Shown one piece after another: positions 21,590 to 32,837 of a stretch of DNA of 38,898 nucleotides. The notes under the pieces were generated by a model. It was not told the DNA's origin. It searched no databases and was given only the letters and a program-made list of their open reading frames with translations. How positions within the stretch are numbered: the first letter of the stretch is position 1; each line of letters starts with the position of its first letter. The position numbers and the translations under genes were made by a program. The stretch is from Ophioceras dolichostomum. Its lineage: Eukaryota; Ascomycota; Sordariomycetes; Magnaporthales; Ophioceraceae. Where the stretch lies: contig PYST01000083.1 in NCBI GenBank assembly GCA_003049485.1, forward strand, positions 85,444 to 124,341, read 5' to 3'.

Positions 21590-22573
21590 ATGTTGATGAT
21601 GGCATCACGGCCCCCTTTCGCCGAGGAGCACCAACTTGTGAGCGCCTCCGTGGGTACGACGACTGACTGCCTCCCCGGCTATCTGTCGCTTTCCATGGGA
21701 GACAGCAAGACTCTGAAGAGCTTCCTCTCACGAGAGCTTTTCTCGCCGCTACTCGACCAGATGGCGCCACACCTCTGGTGGATGACAAAGCAGGAATGCA
21801 GGAGCGTGTCCCCCCTGCACCGCCAGGCCGTCAAGGGACGCAGCATCGTTGCAACAGAGGATCCAAAGCTCCACCTCGTCTAGCTCGGGAATCGCATCTT
21901 CATCAAGCCGCTACCTGCATACCTTGCCAATTTCGAGTTCTGGAAACAACACCTCGCGTCCGCAGAGCGAGGGCCCCTACGCAAAGTGGCCCTGGGCTAC
22001 CTAAGGATGTACACCCACCTGATACAGTACAAGTCCGACTTCAGAGTCGCCTTGGACGAGAAGTTGCAGCTGCTCCCGGCCGGGACGACCTGGGACGGCT
22101 TCTGCGCTTTCGCCTCGGACGTCAAGGCCCGCGTGGGCGACGTGGACGTGTGGGAGCGGTACCGCTACGGCGAGATCCGGCTGACGAGGCTGAACTTCTA
22201 CGCGCGCTTCATCATCGGCTGGACCACGCGCTACCAGTATGTCGAGTCGCAGAACTCGGAGTACTTCACCCAGTCATTCGGCCCGATCCTGTTCGCCATC
22301 GCCATCATCTCAGTGGTCCTCAACGGCCTGCAGGTCGCTGTCGGCGCCGGCGCGGAGTTGGGGGTAGTGGGCTCGTGGACGGACGAGGCCGCCAAGCGCC
22401 TGATGATCTCGGTCTTCGCGTTCAGCGTCGTCTGCCCCCTATTTTGCTTCGTGGGGGTGGCCCTGACCGCCTTGTTCGTGTATAAGGTTGCGAGGGAGTG
22501 GAAGTTCGCCATGGAGGACCGGAAGAAATTTAAGAGGATGGCGGGTGAGACCCGGGGCGGCGGGACCGTATAG
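21590..22573 (+). pseudogene. Two-TM fungal membrane protein with an in-frame TAG
   Basis: One reading frame runs from ATG 21590 to the stop at 22571-22573 (328 codons) except for a TAG at 21881-21883, codon 98. The protein pattern continues unbroken across it: DPKLHLV before, LGNRIFIKPLPAYL after. The middle has LLPAGTTWDGFCAFASDV and DVWERYRYGEIRLTRLN. Two hydrophobic spans follow at about 231-254 and 273-298 (FGPILFAIAIISVVLNG and VVCPLFCFVGVALTALF) before a basic C-terminus. I know this arrangement as a hypothetical protein family of filamentous ascomycetes with no assigned function. A Trp (TGG) at the stop position would fit, and TGG to TAG is a change RIP can make. Translation could also start downstream, for example at an ATG within the longer 3' part, to give a shorter product. 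Confidence 0.7.
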
Positions 22574-23935
22574 GGGGCTCGGTTGACTATGATACATGAT
22601 GGAGCTGAGTATATCGCGGGGAAATCGTTAGACGACTGAGCTCACAACTGTGGAGGTACCTAGGTTGAGGGAGGACCTCAACTATGTAACTTGTTGCTTG
22701 ATATATTGGGTTACGTTCAGTAAGTTTTGCGCGCTCTGGCAGTGAAACTCGGAGATGGAGGTCAATGTGAAGCCGGGAAGATGAACTGAAGCAGACGTGC
22801 CCCAGTTTCAAGGAGGAAGAAAAGTTACCGTTCCAGCATGCGACTTCACTACGGCGTCGGCATCTCCCGTCGACACTTATATTTTGGCGTCAAGGGTTCG
22901 ATTTCCAGTGATCGGGTTAACAATAACTATCTTCTTGGGCTCCGAGAGAGCAATCAGCTTGTCACCCTTATCAACGTTCTGGAGGGTTGACTAGTTCGCC
23001 GGTCACGGTGGCGGTACGCTCAACAGTTATGATGCGCTGGTGTGATCGTTCTGTTGTTTTCCGAATCTAACCAGCCAGGCCGAGAGACAGAGCGCTCGCA
23101 TATGTATAATGGATGGCCAGGCACTTTGAGGGTCAGCCCTCCTTCCTACTGGTTGTCATGTGGGGTATTGGTCGATATCTAGCAATCAACTGATTCGGAC
23201 GTCCCGCCATCCTCGCGAGTCACGACGAGCAACGAAAGAAAGCGAACAACATCCCGTCTCTGGCCCGGCTCCTTCCGACCAGAAACCACACAAATCCGTC
23301 GGGAGCCCTCCGTGAATGAATGAAGAGATTGCCCAGATTGCATCTTGTCCTTCCCTCTTAAAGCCACCAACGACCTCAATCGACGGCTGCGAAATCTCGC
23401 AACGAGGAAGGATCGAGCTTACGCGGGGACTCAACAAGCCGGAAAGTCCATGCTAGGAAGATATTGCTGCAGGCAAGGCGAGAGCAATCCACGGCCTGGG
23501 CTCTTGCCGCCATTGCTTCAGCTATCGTAGGGGAGAAAGCATGCTTTGTTGTGCCTTCTAGGAATATGATTCCGTGCAGACTGCCTGTCTCCTGAAGGTT
23601 CCTTCCTACCAGGTGCTCGCATGCCCATCGTGCATGCCCACCATAACACCCGAACGCGACTGCTGCTGTCTGAGGCCCCCAAGTCCGCCCGCAGTATTGA
23701 TGGTATTTTTTTATCTCGATGCGATCCCATCCATCAACACCACCCTCCACAGCTTCAGGTCTTCCCAGCCCAGAATATTGACAACACGGCATCTATCCAA
23801 CAGTGTTTGGCCCGCAGAATTCCATCCTTTTTGGTTAGCTAGACGAACTCGACGTTATCTTACGTTTCGCCGCTCCATTTTCTCTTTCTCTCTCTCTATC
23901 CTCTCCCGAGCCAGCTTGATCCAGCACGCATACAA
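22574..23935. other. Intergenic region upstream of the aminopeptidase gene
   Basis: No gene is supported. A GTACCTAGG palindromic word lies near 22655. The last 80 bases are a CT-rich leader (23875-23905) directly before the ATG at 23936, likely the 5' UTR of the peptidase. Confidence 0.5.
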
Positions 23936-25553
23936 ATGAAGATGAAAGTCCAACTACTCCTCGCAGCTCTTGCTGCCACGTGCCTCGCCCAGGATGAGCC
24001 CTCTGACGACTCAGACTTTGACTCGGAAGCCTCGTCTGTGCCCGAATCGGAGGTCGTGCCCGAGTATGAGCCACTCTACACAATCATGACCGGCGTGGAC
24101 ATGGTCCAACTTGTGACCGAGGAGGAGAAGTGGCATCTGAAATCGGTACGTGACTAGATCCACAGTCCTCGAACCTCTCTAAACCAGAAGCTAACACCTG
24201 CTAACCTCCCCTGCCTTGACCAGAGAGGTGTCACGTTCATCGATATCACCGACACGCCTGAGCTGGAGACCATCGCGTCCCTGAACGCCCACAACCCGGT
24301 CTTCGAGCAGCCGGTGTACCCCACGGAGGTGATGCACACGCGCGTGGTCCGCCGGTTGCACCAGCTGCTGAGCAAGAGCGTGATGCAGAGCAACCTGCTG
24401 ATCTTCTCGAGCTTCCACAACCGCTACTACACGTCCGAGTTCGGGCAGCGCTCGCAGGAGTGGCTGCTCGCTCAGATTCAGCACATCATCGCCACCAGCG
24501 GCGCCGAGAACGTCACTGTCCGCGAGTTCGGCCACGCCTTTCCACAGAACACCCTCATCGCCACCATCCCCGGCCAGACGAGCAGCACCATCGTCATCGG
24601 CGCCCATCAGGACTCAATCAATGTCGCGGACAGAGGGGGCAGGGCTCCTGGTGCTGGTGAGTTTCCCTGCACCTCCCACCCAACTACGCTTCTGCGTGAT
24701 GCCTCTACTCTGTCTCTTCGCCCTTACACACTTCTAGATCATATTATTCTTACTGACTGACGCGTCCTCCTCCCCCAACAGACGACAACGGCACAGGCGC
24801 AATGAGCATCCTCGAGGTCTTCCGCGTCCTGCTCTCCAATGACGTGATGTCATCGGGCGACGCACGAAACACTCTCGAATTCCACTGGTACGCCGGCGAG
24901 GAGGCCGGGCTGCTCGGGAGCAGGGACCTCTTCGCGGAATACAACCGATCGGGTGTCGACGTCAAGGCCATGCTCAACTTAGACATGACGGGCTTCGTCG
25001 GGGGAACTCTGGACAAGGGTAAGATGTCCCGACCACCTCCCATACTGAAGCAGTGCAGAATAGAGACTGACTAGATGCCTTTTCGTTTGCTTGATTTATA
25101 GGAAAGCCAGCCGCCATCGGCGTGGGCCAAGACAACATCAACCCTGCACTTGCAGACTTCGTCGAGATGGCGGTCGTCAACGTAAGTTCATTCTCATTGC
25201 CCCAGCTCTCCATCCCTCCTTGCGCAGCCGCCTCCCACACGCATAACAGGATACCCTGTTATCGGCCCGCCATGAATGGTACCTACCTAACCCATCTATC
25301 CTCACCGTACCGTATGTAGTACTGTGCCCTCCCACCCGTCAAGATGCAGTGCGGCTACGCCTGCTCGGACCACGCCGCAGCCAACATATCGGGCTTCCCA
25401 TCGTCGTACATATTCGAGTCGGAGTTCGAGGACATGAACTTCATGTTGCATACGCCCTTCGACAACATGTCGCGTGTGGACTTTGACCACGTCCTCGAGC
25501 ATGCCAAGCTGGTGGTGGCGTTCGCCTACGAGCTGGCTATGGCTCAGTTTTGA
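23936..25553 (+). CDS. Secreted M28 family leucine aminopeptidase
   Basis: There are five exons, 23936-24145, 24224-24656, 24782-25018, 25102-25181 and 25320-25553, giving 397 aa. All introns are GT-AG and in phase; intron 1 has CTAAC branch points. Residues 1-18 form a signal peptide (LLLAALAATCLAQ), followed by an acidic propeptide. The di-zinc M28 site is complete: His198 (GAHQDS), Asp215 in the ADDNG motif, catalytic Glu254 and ligand Glu255 (WYAGEEAGL), Asp282 (NLDMTGF) and His364 (FMLHTPFD). Cys331 and Cys335 (CGYAC) fit the conserved disulfide of fungal leucine aminopeptidases. Length and layout match the secreted LAP1 group, which removes N-terminal residues from peptides outside the cell. 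The gene appears intact. Alternative family names are possible within M28E. Confidence 0.94.
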
Positions 25554-27632
25554 ACAAGGTACCTGCGGCTAGGCAGTGGATCTCGTGGGAGGAGTGTTAG
25601 CAAGACAAAAGAACGAGGAGGAGCTGGAGGGGGATAAAGAAGACTTGGTACTTGGCGCCCGCCGAGTCATTTCAATTTCTGTTAGCAGATAGTGTTCTGG
25701 TGGTTGGATCATCTTGTATTGTCGGTCCATGTTGGCACGACCAGGAGAGAGGAGCATGACTGACCGGCCGGCGTGCTGGCTGGTTGCTGGCCGGAAATAG
25801 CCGAGCCTGTCACTAAGAAAAATTGATAATAATGGTTTTAATTTCTTGTCTCCTCCCTTGAGCTTGTATGGGCCCGACGTCCGTGTTGCGATGTTTTGAC
25901 GATCGAGGAGATTTTCGCCGCAGTCATGGATGGTAACAAGCACTGCCCGGTTGGCATCCACCACATTCTCGACTCCAGAGTGCCGCGGATACATCTCAAA
26001 AGCTGCTCACAGCTCGGTTGGTAATTGCAGCACCTCGTCAGAGTTTCCTTTGCTCTTCAGTATCACATTGAGGTAGCAGCACAACTAAGGTCGGCCAAAG
26101 AACTCCTGTGATGATGACTGCTGCCTGCAAAATTTTGCTCCCTCATCCTCCGCGCACAGGCATGTCCACTACAAAATTGATTTAGAAGACAGCAGAAACT
26201 TGGTCAGTGCCTACCTATGAGGGGATGGATGCAGCCTAAGGGGCGACGGCCTCACTCGCATTGTCCTCCGCGGACGGGGTTCAGGGCCGGGGGCGCGGCC
26301 CGTCCTGGGAGAGCCGGATCGGCACGGAGGCCGGGGCCCGGCCCGCCATGTATCGTAATGTAATCTGTATTGCATTGAAAATTTGTATTGTATTGCCCAT
26401 ACCTGAACAGGGCAGCAGGCAGGTCTGAGAAGTCGAGGTTGCAATCGCGGTCGAAGAGACGCCACGAGCGGAGAGCCGGCCGGAAGGTATAAGGCGACGG
26501 AGAGCTGTCAAGGGTGGACGATGGAAAGTACAGCAATCGACCGCGATCAGGGTTAGCGCAGAGCAGGTGGCTGGGATCGAGGCCATGTTTAGAAACTGTG
26601 CGAGTTGGGTTAGTTAAAGATGATGAGGCTATCACATCCATCTCGGGTTTTCGCGGTTTCAAATCTATAGAGAAGAAGAGAAAAAAAAAGATGGAAGGTA
26701 TTTGTATTTCTGTAGGCATGTATTCCGGACGGCCGCGCCGCGACGTCCCATCAGCACTCTATTTCCCCGCCCCCAACAGAACGTAGCACAAAACCTCATT
26801 GGGAGGAATCAATGATTCCAAACACACCACTAAGAACACCGAGGAAGACTCTATCTCTACATGGAGTACAATCGGAATTTCTAGAACCTGATCGCAATAG
26901 ACAATTGAATTTTCGATTAGCCCAAAAAGACCTAGGTAGGTGGGGAGTCGGTCGTGGGCGTGCCGAGGTTTTTCGGCGACCAGCGAGCGGCCGCGGAGTT
27001 TGTTGTTGCACCGCTACGAAGGACAACGTGTGACTGGATGGAATCAATTCAATTGCTGATAACAAATCCGAAATGTTTCCTACAGACAGCTACAAACGAT
27101 GCAGGCAGCCTCAGCCACCTACCAGCGAGATGAAAGCTCAACGGCCACAGGAAGCTATGGATTTGGAGCTAGGCCTGGGTTGGGTATTTGTCAACCCCAT
27201 GCAGGTTGCTCACATGCGCCAAGCGAGCTGGTCTCGCCAGGACTGGACGGCCTAGCCGCTCTCTCTTGAGGCTCGAGACGAGAAGGGCAGCGAGAGAGCT
27301 GCGGCTTACTCATGGTGTGGCATCGATGGAAACACTCGCATGCCTTCGACCCTTGTACGAATGGGCTTCATACCGACCAGCTGGCAGTGTTATATATATT
27401 GAGGATTGCTTCCCAAGTTGCAAAAATGGACGATCCTTATTTTAGAGCATCAGTATCATCAGACTCACAGTTCCTCCACGACAACCATTCACACGAGCAA
27501 CATCATCAGGATCATTATCGGCAACATACTTACCAGCTTCATCGCCACCGACTTCACCAGAGGACATAGCATCAAACAAAGACCGACCACCACCGAGCCG
27601 CGAGCCGCGAACCCACAAGACATCACATCACA
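25554..27632. other. Intergenic region, no gene supported
   Basis: This 2.1-kb stretch has only short overlapping frames. A possible third fragment of the MITE-like element is at 26356-26402. TAGGTAGGT-type words occur near 26210 and 26930. The region before 27633 (about 27400-27630) is CA-rich and likely the leader of the DUF4336 gene. Confidence 0.5.
26356..26402. repeat. Possible degenerate fragment of the MITE-like element
   Basis: TGTATTGTATTGCCCATACC here matches the left-inner part of copy A (TGTATTGTATTTCCGACC) at most positions, and GTAATGTAATCTGTATTGC resembles the reversed right end of copy B. The match is short and could be chance. Confidence 0.25.
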
Positions 27633-28433
27633 ATGAGCGCCCCAGCAGCAGCAGCACCAGAAACCACCGTCATCAGGGACGTGGCACCAGGCCTCACGAT
27701 CCTCAGCGTGCCCTTCATCCGCAGCGGCCTCATCAAGCTCGGCGGCGCCGCGACCGTCATCAAGCTTCGCAGCACCGGCGCCCTCGCCGTCGTGTCGCCC
27801 GTGGCGCTCACCGACGGCGTCAGGGCGGAGCTCTCGTCCCTCGGCGGCGACGTCAAGTACCTCATCGCGCCCAACACCGACCACCATATGCACCTCAGCG
27901 CGTGGGCGTCCGCCTTCCCGTCCGCGCAGATAATCGTTCCCGACGGCCTGCCCCAGAAGCGCGAGAAGGACGCGTCCACGGCCGGGACGGCCTACGGGAC
28001 GGTTTTCACCTCTACGTCACCAGTCCCAAGCAGCATCTCGCCCGAGTTCGACGCCGACCTGGCCGTCGAGTACCTCCCCGCCTCGAAACTGCACGAGATC
28101 GTGCTGCTGCACAAGCCGACGGGCACCCTGATCGAGGGCGACCTGCTCTTCAACCTGCCCGCGAAGGAGGCGTTCTCGGCCTCGGGCGTGGACGCCTCGT
28201 CGGGCATAGCCACGAAGCTGGCGGCCGCCGTGCTGCAGACGGCTAGCCCGTCGTGGCAGCAGAAGGCGCTGTGGCACGGGACGGGGGCGGCGGACCGGGG
28301 CAAGCTGAGCGAGTCGCTGAGGAGGATCCAGGCGTGGGAGTTCGACCGCATCATCCCTTGCCATGGGGACGTGGTCGAGACGGGAGGGAAGAAGGTGTTT
28401 GAGGATGTTGTTGGGCCTTTTTTGAAGGCTTGA
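27633..28433 (+). CDS. DUF4336 family protein (metallo-beta-lactamase-like fold)
   Basis: This is a single exon of 266 aa starting at ATG 27633. The sequence follows the DUF4336 pattern: a short strand pair at the start (GLTILSVPFIR, GAATVIKL), LIAPNTDHHMHLSAWASAFP with clustered His residues, IIVPDGLPQKR, then EIVLLHKPTGTLIEGDLLFNLP and a C-terminal IIPCHGDVVETGG. The HHMH and HGD positions resemble metal-binding places in the metallo-beta-lactamase fold, although the classical HxHxDH motif is absent. No signal peptide or membrane span is visible, so it is probably cytosolic. The biochemical role is not known to me. Confidence 0.85.
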   Translation: MSAPAAAAPETTVIRDVAPGLTILSVPFIRSGLIKLGGAATVIKLRSTGALAVVSPVALTDGVRAELSSLGGDVKYLIAPNTDHHMHLSAWASAFPSAQIIVPDGLPQKREKDASTAGTAYGTVFTSTSPVPSSISPEFDADLAVEYLPASKLHEIVLLHKPTGTLIEGDLLFNLPAKEAFSASGVDASSGIATKLAAAVLQTASPSWQQKALWHGTGAADRGKLSESLRRIQAWEFDRIIPCHGDVVETGGKKVFEDVVGPFLKA

Positions 28434-31097
28434 GTTGAACGAACAGGGACGGGGGATGCACCCACCTTAGCTTGGGGAATCGCGTCGAGGAAGAAGAGGG
28501 AGGCGTAGGAAAGCCCTGTAATTAGCTGCAATTAGATAATCGCGTCTTTGGTATTTCATTCATATAGAGGTAGCAAGCGGTCTGTTTGATGCAAATGGAA
28601 ATGGATACCCCTCCGATCGTACCAGGTCAACCGACATCCAAGTCTTTTCCTTAGCGGCAGCACACAACAAACCAATCCGCCCGGCGATTTTTACGTCCCA
28701 GATGCAAACCTTTTGTTTGTTTACATACTTGATCAAAATACATGAGAAGAAGAAAAAAAATCTGTAGTTGACGACAGAAGACGATGACGGTGACGATGTG
28801 GGGGTTCCGGCGGGGGACGAGTGCTGGTCAGTGCTGATGTCAAGTGCTTGTAGTCGACTGGATGACCTGAAACCGTGCGCCCCTCTCTGCATTAAAACCA
28901 AACACTGCCTAGGCGCTGCGCCAGAAATCATGGCATTGAGGAAACCACTTCACCATTTTGTCCGGCTCGTCGGCCCACGATGGGGCGTCGTGGCGATCCT
29001 TTCATCATCGAGAATCATTTGATATTTTGGACCTTCGCTTCCACTTGCGTTTCGTTTCCCTGCTGGCGGTTCGCGGGGCACTCGACCAGCCCTGGCACCT
29101 GCATTGGCGGCTGCCTTGCGCGGACTGCAAAATGGCGGATACCTCAGGTATGCAGCTGGTTGTGCCTTTCAACCTCCGCTCCTCTTCCGCATTCCTTCTG
29201 TGGGAAGTAGTTCGCTTTCCTCCAAGCCGACTTGACTCCGCGGAGCGTCGCCATTCCTAGAAGCTTAACTACCTACAACGGGATTCTGGTGGAGGAGGCG
29301 CTGGAGGGTGAGCGGTTGGTGGTATTCTGGCCTGAGGTTGTTGGGGCGCGTGCGGAGTTAGGCAGGAGGGATCATCAGATCCAGAGTTGTGAACTTGTAG
29401 TGCCGCGTTGGTGGCTTGCCATCCTGGATGCTAATGCAATCACCAGGAGTACGGCGCCAAACGGGGGGAAAAGGGAGATGCACTCCGTCCCGTCCCAACT
29501 GACATGCAGGATGACGAGGCCGGACGAGGCAGAACAGCAGCGAGAGGCTTCCTTCCTCTTTCAGTGGTGCGCTACGAGGAGGGAAAGAACCCCGCGAGAC
29601 TGGACCAGCCGTGCCGATCTCGACACCAACCTGTCGGGGCTCTCAGGGGTAATCCAGGGGCATTGATCATGGATCCCGCAGATCCTGAGGTGCCGTCCAA
29701 TCTACACAAGGATCGCGGCGATCCCCTTATTGACAGGGGTCTCGTCTGTTAATGATCAGATCCTTTCTCCTCCAATGGGGCGCCGCCTGTGCGGCGCTCC
29801 GCAATGCTTAACCCTTACCTACCGCCTGTGCCAAGAGACAAGCATCACCAGCGGCGGCCGTGATGGTGGTGTTGCCTGATCTCGAGAACCTTTCAGGGTA
29901 ACTGTACGGGAAGCCAGCGGTATGAGCGAACCTCGGACTAGCCGCTGCTTGCATAGACGTGTGCCGCGATGCGGGCTAACCCAACCAACGGGCAACCACA
30001 GAGGTAGGATACAAGGACGTCACGCCGCGATGCAGCCCGCAGTCGTCGCTCGCAGGCGAGCCGATCCCCTCACATGTCTGGCCAGTGGCCCATCAAGGGT
30101 CTGTCTCAGAAAGATCACACTAATGTACATGTGTAGGATGCCGGGTTGCTTGCTGTGGCACCTCTTCTTCTCCATCCCCTGCTGTTGTTTCGTTTCCCCT
30201 TCTCTTCTTCTTGGCACTTAGGTTCTCTATCCCCTACTGGGATGCAAAACCGATGGCACTCCATTCGGGTCGATCCGGTAGCCTTTTACGAAATACATAG
30301 GCGCCGCCGCCACATCTGGCCCAGCTCTGGTCCAGCTCTGGGGTGGCTGGCAGCCGCGGCGTGGGATGGGTACCTCCCTAATACCTACCTCAGGTAGTAC
30401 GTGTAGGCAGACTTGGCCGTCGTCTACCTGGTTCGTCCGCGAACGGAGCCTCGAACTCATCAACTCGCCATTTCCATGGCCCCAGGCTTCCCGACCCTCT
30501 GTCCTTGTTCCCCCCTTGACGGGAAGCCTTGCATCGCTTGCGTGTTCATGCGCCTGCCAAGAGCTGGTATGCCAACGCCTTCCTTGCTTCGTTGAGAGCT
30601 CAGGAGTTTGGTCCCTGGGAATCCCTGGATCGAGAGGATGAGGCAAGGGGTTTGAGCCGAACGAGATCCCACCCGGCGAGATGGGCCGAACGCCCGGCGA
30701 GGAGACGACGCTTGACAGGTCCTGGTAGTATGTCGTCTGGGTAGGTAGGCACTAGGCAGACAATGGAACGGTCTGGTTCGTGGTTATAAGCGACCTTTCC
30801 CTCTCTCGTTAGTCTGGTGATTCTCTTCTCTTGCTCTCACCACCACCAGCTGCAGGCATCTTCGCTTCTTCGGTGATTTTCCATGCTTCACTCTTCTTTT
30901 CCTCCTTCTTCTGGACTCACATTCGTTTGGCTGGGCCATACCACTTTCACTTTTTTGAACTGCCCTTCTTGGCATTTGCCAGCGTCTTTAGCCCAAGTCC
31001 CTTCCAGTCTGTCAGTCCAGGCGCCTGCTTCCCCACCACGACATACCCCATCAGCCTCTTCTTATCTTTACTCCCACCCCACCCCCTGTGGAGCAAT
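28434..31097. other. Long intergenic region upstream of the AA9 gene
   Basis: About 2.7 kb with no supported gene. It contains a perfect 10-bp direct repeat (CCAGCTCTGG at 30321-30330 and 30332-30341), a CTGGGG word (30338-30343) fitting the CreA consensus SYGGRG, a 7-bp GC hairpin at 29780-29797, and several TACCTA/TAGGTA words near 30365-30400. The last 300 bases are a CT-rich leader to the AA9 start codon. Confidence 0.5.
30785..30790 (+). promoter_or_regulatory. Candidate TATA element of the AA9 gene
   Basis: TATAAG lies 308 bases upstream of ATG 31098 and is followed by a CT-rich stretch typical of fungal transcription start regions. This would imply a 5' UTR of about 270 nt. The assignment rests on position and sequence only. 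Confidence 0.3.
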
Positions 31098-32090
31098 ATG
31101 CAAATCACCTCCAGCTTCGTTGCCCTCGCCCTCGCGGGCACGGCCTACGGCCACTCGTGGATGTCCAACGTCTACGTCAACGGCGCCGACCAGGGAGACG
31201 GGCGCAAGACGTACATCCGGTCCCCGCCCAACAATAGCCCCGTCAAGGACCTGACCAAGGCCGACATCGTGTGCAACGTCAACGGTGCCACCGAGGTGGG
31301 CAAGTTTGTCACGGCCGCGGCCGGCGATAAGATCACGTTCGAGTGGTTCCACGACAACCGGGGCGATGACATCATCGCCGCCTCGCACATGGGCCCCATC
31401 ATCACCTACATCGCACCCTACACCTCCGGCAGCGGCCAGGGCGCGATCTGGACCAAGATCGCCGAGGACGGCTACGACAGCTCGTGGGCGGTCCAGAAGC
31501 TGATCAACAACAAGGGGATGTGGGACTTCACGCTGCCCTCGCAGCTTGCCGCCGGTCAGTACCTGGTCCGGCAGGAGATCATCGCGCACCACGAGTCGGA
31601 CGCGCGCTTCGACCAGAACCCGGCCCGCGGCGCTCAGTTCTACCCTTCGTGCGTGCAGTTCGAGGTCACGGGCTCGGGGACCGTCACGCCGTCGCAGAAC
31701 TTCGACTTCAACACGGGCTACACCTACGACGACCCGGGCATCCACTTCAACATGTACAACTTCAACCCCGCCAGCGAGAAATACTCGATTCCTGGCCCGG
31801 ACGTCTTCGAATTCGGCGGCGGCGGCGGCGGCGGCGGCAGCCCCACCACCAAGGCGGCCACCACTACGAAGGCCACCACCACCAGTGCACCGCCCACCAC
31901 GACGCCTAAAACCACCTCGCTCGGCGCCACCAAGCCCGCCGGCACCACGCTCAGCACCTCGACCACCCGCGGCGCCGCTCAGCCCACCACTACCAGGCCC
32001 ACCTGCCCCGGCCTCGCCGCTCGCCGTCGTCGCCGGGCTGCCGAACGCGCCGCTAACCGTGCTGAGAATGCTGAGCGTGATGTTGCCTAG
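31098..32090 (+). CDS. AA9 lytic polysaccharide monooxygenase without CBM1
   Basis: This is a single exon of 330 aa. ATG 31098 was chosen because it starts a clean 18-residue signal peptide (ending AYG) whose cleavage exposes His19, the N-terminal copper ligand of the histidine brace. The frame is open further upstream, but that part makes no sense as protein. The second ligand is His97 (ASHMGP), and the axial Tyr182 lies in AQFYPSC with Gln180. His164 or His165 is the outer-sphere His, and Cys59 and Cys185 fit the conserved disulfide. EDGYDSSW, VQKLINNKGMW and AGQYLVRQEIIAHH are typical AA9 blocks. After about residue 240 there is a Gly run, then a Thr/Pro-rich linker, but no CBM1. The protein ends in an Arg-rich tail with five consecutive Arg. 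Enzymes of this family cleave cellulose and related glucans oxidatively and can take electrons from CDH-type cytochromes. Confidence 0.93.
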   Translation: MQITSSFVALALAGTAYGHSWMSNVYVNGADQGDGRKTYIRSPPNNSPVKDLTKADIVCNVNGATEVGKFVTAAAGDKITFEWFHDNRGDDIIAASHMGPIITYIAPYTSGSGQGAIWTKIAEDGYDSSWAVQKLINNKGMWDFTLPSQLAAGQYLVRQEIIAHHESDARFDQNPARGAQFYPSCVQFEVTGSGTVTPSQNFDFNTGYTYDDPGIHFNMYNFNPASEKYSIPGPDVFEFGGGGGGGGSPTTKAATTTKATTTSAPPTTTPKTTSLGATKPAGTTLSTSTTRGAAQPTTTRPTCPGLAARRRRRAAERAANRAENAERDVA

Positions 32091-32837
32091 ACGTGCCTGC
32101 CTGCATCTAAAGCTTAAGTACCTCGTCAAGGTACTAAGTAACGAAGGATGTAGTCATGTTCATAGAGCACATATACCTTCTTCTGTATTACAATAAATTC
32201 GGTGTCTTGTCGTTGTCTGTTGGCGGAGAATGACGGACTGTAGGGTGTTGACATTGACAGGTTCAGGTCCAGGGAACGGACAACTGACGGAATGGACGAA
32301 AGCATACAAAAAGGCTTGGAAACTTTTCTATATGTATATATTTTATCAGCAATCTTTAAAATTTCGAAGTCGCTTGCACGTAAGGATTCCATCGGCGGCG
32401 GTCTGAACACTGAATAATGTCTTTGTCTCGTGTGCAGTCCTGTCGTCCTGCAGCGTTGTTGGCCCATGCCACTGGCAATCATCAATGATGCTCATGAATC
32501 AGCCTTGGAGCGTGCGAAGAGTTGGTGGAGTAGGCTTCTGCCCACTTAGATGTCAACGCTGTGAGTCCTGCCTTTACGCAGTCTTGCCGAATATATTCGA
32601 GGCATGATGTTCGCAACGGTGCCCCTGAGCTTCATTGTTGACCCATTAGGGGACCTGAATGGCGGGGAACCCACTGAAACGACCCGCATCAAACGCCCAG
32701 ACCGTGCCGCTCCGCTCGGGATTTCCCGCCTTCGCCGACCTCGACTTCGTCGCAGCTTCATCACTTCCATTTCTCACCACGATTCGATTCGAATTGCATT
32801 GAAAATAAATTCTTTGATCAGAACTGCGGCGTCGTCG
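32091..32837. other. Intergenic region between AA9 and the DUF423 gene
   Basis: This region holds the 3' UTR of the AA9 gene and the promoter of the DUF423 gene. The 32100-32380 part is AT-richer, with TATGTATATATTTTAT near 32330. No gene is supported. Confidence 0.5.

Noticed and set aside
22894..22905. GGGTTCGATTTCC, similar to a tRNA T-loop/B-box
   Set aside because: It has one base too many for the loop, and no A-box, anticodon stem or acceptor pairing was found on either side.
23376..23792. A 138-codon minus-strand frame upstream of the aminopeptidase
   Set aside because: It has no recognisable domain or splice context, and its composition is consistent with chance.
30831..31097. N-terminal extension of the AA9 frame
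   Set aside because: The frame is open by chance. It would bury the signal peptide and the N-terminal copper-binding His, so ATG 31098 is the start.
31068..32129. A 353-codon minus-strand frame over the AA9 gene
   Set aside because: It is an antisense shadow of a complete AA9 coding sequence; composition is low-complexity Gly/Arg/Val.
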